Notes under the pieces: model-generated
Seen by the model: the letters and a program-made list of their open reading frames with translations, nothing else
Told to the model about the DNA's origin: nothing
Database searches by the model: none
Shown: positions 8,077 to 16,791 of the stretch, in pieces
Position numbering within the stretch: position 1 is the stretch's first letter
Layout of the letters: the number at the start of each line of letters is the position of its first letter
Assembly (NCBI GenBank): GCA_900128395.1
Contig: LT649655.1
Span: 1-17,199 of the forward strand
Origin: Stramenopiles sp. TOSAG23-2
Taxonomy: Eukaryota > Sar
Direction of reading: 5' to 3'
DNA: 17,199 bases
Program-made: the position numbers and the translations under genes

Positions 8077-9649
8077 CTATGCACCTGTAAATGCTGCATT
8101 ACTACTACTCTCACTATTTTCATCCTTGGTCATTTGTCTTTCCATTTCCTTTGAAACTACATCTGTAAATCGTAAGAAATCACCAATTCTTATTCCTTCA
8201 GAATTGTCATCCGATGGATCGAAACGTTCTGTCGCACGCTTTATAATCTCTTCACTACTACCTAATCGTGTTGCAAAATCTGCTCCTTTTGGCAATGCAT
8301 TTTCTTTACCCCATGTTAAACGAATATCTTCTCTCCATGTCTCCCACTGATCATGCCATTTAGATGTGCCTTCATCAAAATGATTCAACATACCCGATTG
8401 GATTTTAATACGCTTAACTTCCATTTCATTATCATGTTTTGCAACTGGTTGCTTTAGTTTATTTAGTTCTTCTTCCCCTTCTTTTGGTAAATCATAATCC
8501 CTTTCAGTCGCTTGCATTGCATATGCATTTTTCATTCCTTGCATTGATTCTAATATTGCCGCATGTAATATTCGTTTGATTTCAATACGCATCATCAACG
8601 CTTGCTTTTGCTTTGATGTCAATTTGATGGGATTAGGGGAATTTTCATATGCTTCTGAAAAATAATACAAATCCTCTTCCAAAGATGTAGGGTATTTTCG
8701 CAATAATGATTCTGCTCCATGTAACAAGGAGGAGAATAAGTTAAATTCATTTTCCCCATTAATCGGTTCAGCTGGGTTAATTTCTTTGAAAGCTTTTGTT
8801 ATTTTTCCTGCTTCCTCTTTTCGTTTCTTATCACTTTCAAGTTTTGCCTTTAACTCTTCCGGCGATAATGTAGGCTGTTGATTTTCTTCTCCCGCACCAG
8901 CAAGTTTGCCTAAAGCGGATTTTTTTAAAATATCTTGCAATAATTTATTCATATCATTTTTTGGTTCTCCAGCACTGTTTTAAAATATCTTGCAATAATT
9001 TATTCATATCATTTTTTGGTTCTCCAGCACTGTCATCAGAATTACCTTGTCCAGTAAGAGCATCCATACCTGGTATTGCTTTTCCTAATGCTTGTTTTAT
9101 AGCATCTGCAATTATTGCATTCATATCGCCTGCTGGTGGTGGTGGTGAATTTGGTGCCCCATTACCAGCAGCAGCAGTATGTGCACTTCCTGCGACATTT
9201 GGAGGCAGTGGTGGTGGCATTTGCATACCTGGTGGTGGTGTAACACCAGCTGGAAATTGCATACCGGGTGGTGGTGGAGGAAATTGACTGGGTGGAACAT
9301 TATCAGGCGTACCACATGATCCTGAATCTGGCAAAACATCTTTTCTTGTTAATTCACGTATTCTCATCCCCTCAATAAATCGTGGTGATGGTTGCCCATC
9401 CAATGCAACATGTGTTTGCATATCAGCTTCTAGTTGCTGCCGTTTTAATAATGCCATTTTATCGTTTAACAACGCATCTTCCTGCTCCGTAGCTTGATCA
9501 AGACCTAGTCCAAATCCAACTGTTTCATATGCATTATTTGGTAAAACGAAACCATATGTGACTAATAAATCAGGATTTGTCATAATCCCATAACTTATAA
9601 ATATTTCTTCTCCAGCTTTATAATCATTATCTGCATATATTTTTAAGAA
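8077..9649 (-). pseudogene. 5'-truncated, frameshifted copy of the SET-domain methyltransferase gene
   Basis: This is copy 1 of the SET gene at 11789. It begins, at the duplication junction 9649, in the middle of the SET domain (LKIYADNDYKAGEEIFISYG). It lacks the N-terminal region, the first half of SET, the DxxNH motif, the start codon and the promoter. No ATG opens the frame at the junction; the first is the Met of GIMTNPDLL at about 9581. A perfect 55-bp tandem duplication (8923-9032) then shifts the frame, so the C-terminal 291 codons (8952-8077) read in another phase. Apart from that duplication the C-terminal region matches copy 2 exactly, while 9033-9649 differs by about five single bases, three of which change residues (for example PAGVTP against PPGVTP). 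Truncation plus frameshift mean it cannot encode the full enzyme. Confidence 0.85.
8923..9032. repeat. Perfect 55-bp tandem duplication in SET copy 1
   Basis: Units 8923-8977 and 8978-9032 are identical. The length is not a multiple of three, so it shifts the reading frame within the MNKLLQDIL segment. Copy 2 instead has an in-frame 81-bp duplication at the corresponding place. Confidence 0.95.
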
Positions 9650-9868
9650 GACCAATTTAAATTAATGGTATGTCCATACTAATTATTAAACATACGACAC
9701 ACACATTGCCTACATGTAAATCAACAAGAAGTATTTATATATGTATCAAGTAGTAGATGGATGTATGTTGAAAGAGAGACACACACGGTAAAGTGGAATG
9801 TGAAAAAAGAGAATCTCTACTGTCTGTAGGCTAGAGCAAGACAATAATATAAATAAGATAAATACACA

Positions 9869-11323
9869 ATGAATATATTAGAAGCAAAACCAATGTCATT
9901 CATTACAGGATTAGGGCATTATCAAGGTATGGACGATAATGATGGTAATACTAATAGTGGTGGTGGTTCATCCCATAAAATTGTCGGTGGAGTTACGGAA
10001 CACGTGTTATGGGTTGTATTAACCATATTATATAGTTTGTTGTGTCTATTAGTTGTCGTGCAATTGTTAAGAATTATTGTCTATCGGCATAATGTCGTAT
10101 CGTTCCAAGGTGGCTTCTTGTCATTAAGTTTGATATGGTCAGCGCTTCGCTTGCTCTTTTGGTTCAGTAATACGTTAGATTGGCCAGAATGGGTACAATT
10201 ATTATGTTATTGGTTGCCTGATTTATTACAGTTTGCTACGTTTGCTGATTTAGTTGTTTATTATTTAAAAATTGTTTACATACGACAATGGGACCGTATT
10301 CAATGCAAGGTATGGACTATATATATAACGGCGAATTTAACCGTCTCCGTCGCCTTGTCGGTGTGGCTTTATTTGTTTCAAATCGTATACAAAGGCCAAA
10401 GAGAGCGTGAAAATGACGTTGCATTTTATTATAGTATATTTTCTGGTATTACGTTTGGTGTATTAATGGTGTTTATTTCATATTATGGTTACAGGGTCTT
10501 TAAAATTAGATTGACCAGAAGAATGCGACTTCACCATCCATTTGCATCAACAACAGTTATGGTTGGTCTTACGTTTCTAGTTTTCATTGTATTTTTAACT
10601 CGTTGTATTTATGGTTTTTTACAAGCATGTGGTGGCCATGCTATGTCAGATCCAGTTGGATCAAGACGCGAGCAATGGAAAACATTGCCACAAGCTGTTG
10701 ATGTTGCAACCTTTGTTCTATTAATACTATGGGAATTGTTGCCAACATTTGCGTTAGTTATGCTATTTCGACGTATACCAAAGACAAGTAATAATTTATG
10801 TACCATATGGTGTGATAAAATAAGCGGTAGAAACAAAAGTTTAAATAATAGTTTTGATGAGACGTTTAATAATGCACGCACTGGCTTGTTAGAAAATGGA
10901 AATAATGGAAATTCGAAAAATAATTCATATGGTGCAAATGGTAGCCATAGCCATAGTGGTGATGATAAGACACATTTAAGAAATATGTCAACCATACCTT
11001 CCTCTGGCAATAGCAATGGATTTACATATAATGGCGGAGAATCGCCAAGAAATAAAAAATCAAATGCATCTTCGTTACTTGGTAGTGGCAACGATATATT
11101 TGATAATGAAAATCGTTACGATAGTGATGGTGAATCATCACCATATTCATTAAATACATATTCATTGACTCCGGGTACACCTTTGTTCTTGAATAATACA
11201 TTAGGAGCTATGGGTGGACAATCTTTTAATGATAATGATAAACAAAATGAAACAATGCAACAAAATTTACAATCGCACACGTCTCCATATGATTTATTGC
11301 ATGGAAATTCTAGTCTTAGCTGA
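9869..11323 (+). CDS. Seven-transmembrane TOM1/TOM3-GPR137-family protein, copy 2
   Basis: The 484-residue product is identical to that of the gene at 6157, and the DNA also looks identical across the coding region. It has the same seven predicted helices, FQGGFLSL and LPDLLQF segments and Asn/Ser-rich C-terminal tail. Only the upstream flank differs: between 9650 and 9824 there are substitutions and indels relative to 5945-6112, so the two copies may have slightly different promoters. The upstream DNA of this copy beyond 9650 is SET pseudogene sequence rather than the spacer that precedes copy 1. Either copy could be the ancestral one; both are intact. The family assignment carries the same uncertainty as copy 1. 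Confidence 0.72.
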   Translation: MNILEAKPMSFITGLGHYQGMDDNDGNTNSGGGSSHKIVGGVTEHVLWVVLTILYSLLCLLVVVQLLRIIVYRHNVVSFQGGFLSLSLIWSALRLLFWFSNTLDWPEWVQLLCYWLPDLLQFATFADLVVYYLKIVYIRQWDRIQCKVWTIYITANLTVSVALSVWLYLFQIVYKGQRERENDVAFYYSIFSGITFGVLMVFISYYGYRVFKIRLTRRMRLHHPFASTTVMVGLTFLVFIVFLTRCIYGFLQACGGHAMSDPVGSRREQWKTLPQAVDVATFVLLILWELLPTFALVMLFRRIPKTSNNLCTIWCDKISGRNKSLNNSFDETFNNARTGLLENGNNGNSKNNSYGANGSHSHSGDDKTHLRNMSTIPSSGNSNGFTYNGGESPRNKKSNASSLLGSGNDIFDNENRYDSDGESSPYSLNTYSLTPGTPLFLNNTLGAMGGQSFNDNDKQNETMQQNLQSHTSPYDLLHGNSSLS

Positions 11324-11788
11324 AGAATATGCGTGGGATATATGGAGCGAAAGAGTATTTATATTAATTTAAAATATTATTTTTTTTTCAAGTACATATC
11401 ATATTAATATGTTTTATAAAATTAATGACGGGTGTTTAAAATAATTTAATTTACGCATAATGTGTTTAAAATATACGACCCGTCGTACGAATTCGTACGT
11501 ACATAAATATTGAAATACGAACCGCAGGGGTCGTACATATATGTGCCATAATATATAATAATTGAATAAATACTCTCGTACGTCTCGTCGAACGAATTCA
11601 GTATTAAAAAAAGAGACATCTCTCTACCCCAGTAAACTTTCTATATTATACTTCGTATAGTACACGCGTGTATAATATTTTTATATTTTTTTAGAATATA
11701 TTTTTTTTATGCTTTATATAAAATAAAATATGCATAAAAGTTTGAAAAACACACACGCGCACACACACACACACACACACCACTTAAT
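11324..11788. other. Convergent spacer with nested palindromes and CA microsatellite, copy 2
   Basis: This is an exact repeat of 7612-8076. It has the arms TACGACCC/GGGTCGTA at 11474-11481 and 11528-11535, the 16-base palindrome at 11484-11499, the ATATTATAC/GTATAATAT arms at 11643-11651 and 11670-11678, the 12-base palindrome at 11661-11672 and the CA repeat at about 11748-11781. It separates the + strand membrane gene from the 3' end of the SET gene. Confidence 0.6.
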
Positions 11789-14525
11789 CTATGCACCTGT
11801 AAATGCTGCATTACTACTACTCTCACTATTTTCATCCTTGGTCATTTGTCTTTCCATTTCCTTTGAAACTACATCTGTAAATCGTAAGAAATCACCAATT
11901 CTTATTCCTTCAGAATTGTCATCCGATGGATCGAAACGTTCTGTCGCACGCTTTATAATCTCTTCACTACTACCTAATCGTGTTGCAAAATCTGCTCCTT
12001 TTGGCAATGCATTTTCTTTACCCCATGTTAAACGAATATCTTCTCTCCATGTCTCCCACTGATCATGCCATTTAGATGTGCCTTCATCAAAATGATTCAA
12101 CATACCCGATTGGATTTTAATACGCTTAACTTCCATTTCATTATCATGTTTTGCAACTGGTTGCTTTAGTTTATTTAGTTCTTCTTCCCCTTCTTTTGGT
12201 AAATCATAATCCCTTTCAGTCGCTTGCATTGCATATGCATTTTTCATTCCTTGCATTGATTCTAATATTGCCGCATGTAATATTCGTTTGATTTCAATAC
12301 GCATCATCAACGCTTGCTTTTGCTTTGATGTCAATTTGATGGGATTAGGGGAATTTTCATATGCTTCTGAAAAATAATACAAATCCTCTTCCAAAGATGT
12401 AGGGTATTTTCGCAATAATGATTCTGCTCCATGTAACAAGGAGGAGAATAAGTTAAATTCATTTTCCCCATTAATCGGTTCAGCTGGGTTAATTTCTTTG
12501 AAAGCTTTTGTTATTTTTCCTGCTTCCTCTTTTCGTTTCTTATCACTTTCAAGTTTTGCCTTTAACTCTTCCGGCGATAATGTAGGCTGTTGATTTTCTT
12601 CTCCCGCACCAGCAAGTTTGCCTAAAGCGGATTTTTTTAAAATATCTTGCAATAATTTATTCATATCATTTTTTGGTTCTCCAGCACTATAATCAGAATT
12701 ACCTTGTCCAGTAAGAGCAAAAATATCTTGCAATAATTTATTCATATCATTTTTTGGTTCTCCAGCACTGTCATCAGAATTACCTTGTCCAGTAAGAGCA
12801 TCCATACCTGGTATTGCTTTTCCTAATGCTTGTTTTATAGCATCTGCAATTATTGCATTCATATCGCCTGCTGGTGGTGGTGGTGAATTTGGTGCCCCAT
12901 TACCAACAGCAGCAGTATGTGCACTTCCTGCGACATTTGGAGGCAGTGGTGGTGGCATTTGCATACCTGGTGGTGGTGTAACACCAGGTGGAAATTGCAT
13001 ACCGGGTGGTGGTGGAGGAAATTGACTGGGTGGAACATTATCAGGCGTACCACATGATCCTGAATCTGGCAAAACATCTTTTCTTCTTAATTCACGTATT
13101 CTCATCCCCTCAATAAATCGTGGTGATGGTTGCCCATCCAATGCAACATGTGTTTGCATATCAGCTTCTAGTTGCTGCTGTTTTAATAATGTCATTTTAT
13201 CGTTTAACAACGCATCTTCCTGCTCCGTAGCTTGATCAAGACCTAGTCCAAATCCAACTGTTTCATATGCATTATTTGGTAAAACGAAACCATATGTGAC
13301 TAATAAATCAGGATTTGTCATAATCCCATAACTTATAAATATTTCTTCTCCAGCTTTATAATCATTATCTGCATATATTTTTAAGAACTTTGTCTTGTCG
13401 TCGTAATCATATGCAAATTGTAATGCCGGATAGGAGTTGTGTTATAAATATTTCTTCTCCAGCTTTATAATCATTATCTGCATATATTTTTAAGAACTTT
13501 GTCTTGTCGTCGTAATCATATGCAAATTGTAATGCCGGATAGGAGTTGTGATGATTTAGAAAATCACAAAAGGGTACCATCAATGACAATATACCAAAAT
13601 CCTTTGCTTTTTCTTTTTCAGTTGTAACAATTGAATGTCCATATCTTTCCGTAATATTCAACGCAAATGATCGTGATAATGATATGGCATATGCCCATGC
13701 AAAATTTTCATATGTGAATTGGTTTGCTTCAAAAAATTCATGCATCACAGGTTGCAATTCCGTGTTTTCAGTTGTAACAATTGAATGTCCATATCTTTCC
13801 GTAATATTCAACGCAAATGATCGTGATAATGATATGGCATATGCCCATGCAAAATTTTCATATGTGAATTGGTTTGCTTCAAAAAATTCATGCATCACAG
13901 GTTGCAATTCCGTATATAATTTTCCTACTTTTTTTCTTTGCTTACGCACTCTTGCTATTATTGGACATTGCCATTCCTCTGGACACTGCAGTAATGCAAT
14001 ATCTTGCTCGCTCCAAAATAACATATGATCTAATTCATTCATCTTTGGCATGATATCTAAATACTCTCTCCATTCTGAATTAGGTTGGTATTTTTCATAC
14101 AACGTATGCAATGCTAAAACAACTTTCTCCCCAACTACATCTGAGAGCATATCTAACACTTTTCCTATTTTTGAACGAGAAGCTGATAGTTTAGACATAA
14201 ATAAGGAACTAGGAATTTGCAATAATAAATCGCCTCGTTTTTTATCTACTTTAGAGGTTAAGCCACGATGTAATACCTTTGTACCTATTGTCGGAAAGTA
14301 TTTAATCTCTAAATCGTGCTTTGGTATATCCTTCGAATCCAACCATTTTAAAAATTTAACTTCCGATTCTGACAAATCACTAGTAGTAGTTTGTTTGTTT
14401 TCCTTCTTTAAAGAATGTGCAAAATTACAAATATTATGAATATTAATAATAGTAAAAACAAAAAATGTTAGAAAATATGTTAGGATGAAAGTGACCATTC
14501 CATAATTTCTTCGCTTATTGATCAT
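11789..14525 (-). CDS. SET-domain lysine methyltransferase, Rubisco-LSMT/SETD class; frame broken by a 109-bp duplication
   Basis: The gene reads in two blocks: 14525 to 13407 and 13321 to 11789. The N-terminus has a membrane or signal segment just after the start (MVTFILTYFLTFFVFTIINI). A region like the LSMT N-terminus follows (FLKWLDSKDIPKHDLEI, RGDLLLQIPSSLFMS), then SET motifs FAWAYAISLSRSF, VPFCDFLNHH (the DxxNH cofactor-binding motif), GEEIFISYG and LLVTYGFVLPNN. A Pro-rich insert (PPPPPGMQFPPG, PPPGMQMPPPLPP) comes next, then YPTSLEEDLYYF...ALMMRIEIKRIL, resembling the Rubisco-LSMT substrate-binding domain. Family members methylate lysines or histidines on organellar or cytosolic proteins; the target here is unknown. 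Two in-frame duplications lengthen it (150 bp in SET, 81 bp near the Pro-rich part). The out-of-frame 109-bp duplication at 13333-13550 ends the first block early, so this is either a recent pseudogene or an assembly error. Start ATG 14525 was chosen for its signal-like sequence. Confidence 0.75.
12639..12800. repeat. 81-bp in-frame tandem duplication in SET copy 2
   Basis: Units 12639-12719 and 12720-12800 differ at two bases. In the protein this doubles a 27-residue segment, ALTGQGNSD(D/Y)SAGEPKNDMN followed by KLLQDI. It keeps the frame, unlike the 55-bp duplication at the corresponding place in copy 1. Confidence 0.93.
13333..13550. repeat. Perfect 109-bp tandem duplication breaking the SET frame
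   Basis: Units 13333-13441 and 13442-13550 are identical. 109 is not divisible by three. Upstream coding reads into the second unit and ends after EEIFITQLLSGITICI. With a single unit the conserved EEIFISYGIMTNP would read straight through, as it does in copy 1 near 9600. Confidence 0.95.
13615..13913. repeat. 150-bp in-frame tandem duplication inside the SET domain
   Basis: The second unit starts at 13765, and the two match base for base. It doubles 50 residues including the conserved FAWAYAISLSRSF block, which normally occurs once in a SET domain of this class. Confidence 0.95.
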
Positions 14526-14682
14526 GATAAGAAGATAAATTTTCTTTTCTTTTTTTTTTCTTCCAAATCCGTTGTTGTTGTTAATAAGTGACCATTCCAT
14601 AATTTCTTCGCTTATTGATCATGATAAGAAGATAAATTTTCTTTTCTTTTTTTTTTCTTCCAAATCCGTTGTTGTTGTTAAT
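14489..14682. repeat. Perfect 97-bp tandem duplication at the SET gene start
   Basis: Units 14489-14585 and 14586-14682 are identical, including a run of ten T. The unit contains the likely start codon (minus strand, 14525), so a second copy of the start lies at 14622. Reading from 14622 gives MINKRRNYGMVTY and a stop at 14581-14583, an upstream ORF. Confidence 0.95.
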
Positions 14683-15122
14683 GTTGTTCGATCAATCAAT
14701 CTAGGTGTACAAACTGAACCTTTGATTTCTTTGTGATTGTTTTCCAGGATTTATTAATAGTTATATTACTCTTCCGTATTGTTTATACATCGCTATGTCT
14801 AAAAAAAATATATATATATATATATATATTCTTTGCTATTAATAACCAGCTAAACAACACCGGCGGCGGGGATGGAAAACGAGAAGAGGCGAGAGGGCTT
14901 CGTGTTAGGTGTTAGGTTTCAATTATTTCATAGGTAAATATACTTCTTAGTTATATATATAAAACGTACAATGCTATTTGATGCTATCGGCGAATGTTGT
15001 ATAATATATATTTTTAAGTGATAGAACCCACCCCATCATTCATTATTAGAAAAGAAACATCTCTCACAGATAGTATACTATATGTAGAAACAACAAACAA
15101 GAAGATATATTCATCATCAACT
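14601..15122. other. Divergent spacer between SET gene and PhnD-like pseudogene
   Basis: The spacer includes the second unit of the 97-bp duplication, a (TA)n run at about 14809-14828, and a short GC-rich patch near 14858-14910 (ACACCGGCGGCGGGGATGG, then GAAGAGGCGAGAGGG) that stands out from AT-rich surroundings. Two copies of GTGTTAGG follow at about 14902-14916. Two divergent promoters are expected here. I see no gene. Confidence 0.5.
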
Positions 15123-16168
15123 ATGAATAGTAATGAAGAGATCGAGACATATTCATATGTCGATTTCATACATAACGATAAATCGAAAGAATTAATTGCT
15201 TGTGATGTTGGTAAAAAAATGTTAAATGTAATGAAGAGATCGAGACATATTCATATGTCGATTTCATACATAACGATAAATCGAAAGAATTAATTGCTTG
15301 TGATGTTGGTAAAAAAATGTTAAATGCAAATATACAATTTATAAAATGTAGAACAAATTGTTCTGGTCCAAAGGAACAAGAAGCGATTGATTATTTTTCA
15401 AATGGCGTCGTTGATTTTGGTAGAATGTGATCTCCAGCGTACCTAAAAGCTAAAGAATTTCTAATTCCTTTAGTCGCGCCTGTTGTTAGTTGGGCTTCTG
15501 GCGCACAATCAAAAGGTACAACTTATACGTCAGATTTAATTGTAAAAAATGACTCTAAATATAGTAACTGGGAAGATTTAAAAGGTTCCGTATTTGCATA
15601 CAACGATGATGTTAGTTTGAGTGGTTATGTATGTTTAAAGATTTGGATGCACGAATATAAGCGTAGGGATACTACGAAGCCATACTTTTCTAACGCATAT
15701 GCTACAGGTAGTCATTCTAAATCCATTCAAGCTGTTATTGATGGGAAAGCTGCTTGCGCTGTAATAGATAGAATAACACGTGAAGCGATAGAAAAAGAAA
15801 ATCCAACTATAAGATCAAAATATAGAATTTTAAAGGATGTTATAATAGGCGAAATGCCTGCACAACCTATATGTATACGGAAAGATATTGATATAAAAAG
15901 TCGAGATAAAATTTTAAATGCATTTTTGAAAATAAACAATAGTAATAGTATCGAAATGAAAAAATTAAATTTTGTAAAATATGAAAAAGTAAATTCTAAA
16001 TTTTATGAAGGGTTACAAACGAAAATAAATAATAGTGAATATATAGAATTTTCCCCTTCATCATCAACAACAAAAACAAGTAGTTGTAATAAACGTAAAC
16101 GGAAATGTATGAATAATAACAATGTAAAAAAGACATGTATATCAACAGAGAGTAATGGTGATAATTAA
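15123..16168 (+). pseudogene. PhnD-type phosphate/phosphonate-binding protein gene, broken
   Basis: The + strand encodes, in pieces, a protein resembling the periplasmic-binding PhnD family. Family-like segments are SPAYLKAKEFLIPLVAPVVS, TYTSDLIVKNDSKYSNWEDL, KGSVFAYNDDVSLSGY, YATGSHSKSIQAVIDGKAAC, AVIDRITREAI and GEMPAQPICIRKDI. Bacterial PhnD proteins bind phosphonates or phosphate for an ABC transporter; related proteins occur in some algae and fungi with no known partner. A perfect 98-bp tandem duplication (15130-15325) shifts the frame after MLNV, and an in-frame TGA at 15428-15430 precedes SPAYL, where the family usually has an aromatic residue. The longest intact piece begins at 15617. 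The tail is basic and Ser/Asn rich (KRKRKC). No signal peptide is seen. TGA is also the normal stop of a neighbouring gene, so it is not recoded. Confidence 0.75.
15130..15325. repeat. Perfect 98-bp tandem duplication in the PhnD-like gene
   Basis: Units 15130-15227 and 15228-15325 are identical. 98 is not divisible by three, so translation from ATG 15123 leaves frame in the second unit and stops at 15291-15293. Confidence 0.95.
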
Positions 16169-16791
16169 TTTTTGTATAAAATAGTATCATTTATATGGTG
16201 CGATACAGACAGGGCAAGAATGTATATGTATAACAGAAGATAATATAAATGAAGTTGGCAAGACTAAAATTATTTAAAAAAAAAAGAAAAGAAAAAGTTT
16301 TGAATATTAACCAACTGATATATTTGTTGTGTGGATGTATGTTTCTTGTGCTTTTGTGTTTTATGTAAGAAGCCGTGATGTATACGTAATATAACCTGTC
16401 ATGTTTGTAATTTTTGTTCTAATTTTTGTAAAATATAGTGTGTGCCATCTCAACCATTCTCACCTCACCTCACACACAGCTTTTGTAGTAATAAGTAGTT
16501 TCTGTCGTCATCAATTTCTGAAAATTGGAAATAACACTACATAGCATTATAATTAGTTTTGAGATCTACTCTTCGTTTCTGTCCGTCAAAGTATATGACA
16601 GTCCGTCATATGCTTTTTTTAGGTGGTTGCCCGGCATGCCTGGCTTGCCAGCTTGCCTTTTATTAATAGCTTGGTACGTACAAACGTGACCATTATAACA
16701 TTACAATTATACAATTATAACTATTACAACAAACACATTGCTTATATAATACAAAACAATCTAAGTATATATACCACATATGATATGATAA
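16169..16791. other. Spacer downstream of the PhnD-like pseudogene
   Basis: Roughly 620 bases without a gene. It holds a perfect 7-base inverted repeat ATATGAC/GTCATAT (16593-16599 and 16605-16611) followed by a T run. A GC-rich patch at 16628-16657 has an inverted repeat CTGGC/GCCAG (16640-16644 and 16647-16651) and the palindrome GGCATGCC. A CCTCACCTCAC repeat lies near 16462-16472. The right part should include the promoter of the candidate exon that follows. Confidence 0.5.

Larger units (their letters stand above)
5945..9649. repeat. 3.7-kb direct duplication, copy 1
   Basis: This segment (3705 bases) is repeated head to tail at 9650-13387. It contains the full TOM1/GPR137-like gene and the 3' two thirds of the SET-domain gene. 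The join to copy 2 is abrupt: TTAAGAA, which in copy 2 continues CTTTG, here continues GACCAATTT, the left edge of the unit. The base before GACC is T at 5944 and A at 9649, so no microhomology is left at the junction. Confidence 0.93.
9650..13387. repeat. 3.7-kb direct duplication, copy 2
   Basis: The second unit (3738 bases) starts GACCAATTTAAATTAATGG like 5945 and ends at TTAAGAA 13387. From about 6113/9825 through to about 8922 the two copies are identical over roughly 2.8 kb with constant offset 3712. The left ~165-175 bases differ by several substitutions and small indels, and the right ~620 bases differ by about five substitutions. Confidence 0.93.

Noticed and set aside
8018-8350. 110-codon + strand frame over the CA repeat and SET gene end (also 11730-12062)
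   Set aside because: Begins with microsatellite-encoded Thr-His repeats and runs antisense to the SET coding region.
8923-9032. 55-bp duplication as a newly formed intron
   Set aside because: The repeat lacks an AGGT junction. The only GT...AG pair it offers would remove 56 bases and still leave the frame shifted.
14902-14916. Telomere-like GTGTTAGGTGTTAGG
   Set aside because: Only two imperfect units, inside a gene-rich stretch; not a telomeric array.
13333-15325. Tandem repeats as a CRISPR array or transposon
   Set aside because: Each repeat has just two units with no spacers, sits within coding sequence, and has no terminal inverted repeats or transposase.
15428-15430. UGA as selenocysteine or recoded codon
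   Set aside because: PhnD proteins are not known selenoproteins, no SECIS was identified, and TGA ends the TOM1/GPR137-like genes in the same window.
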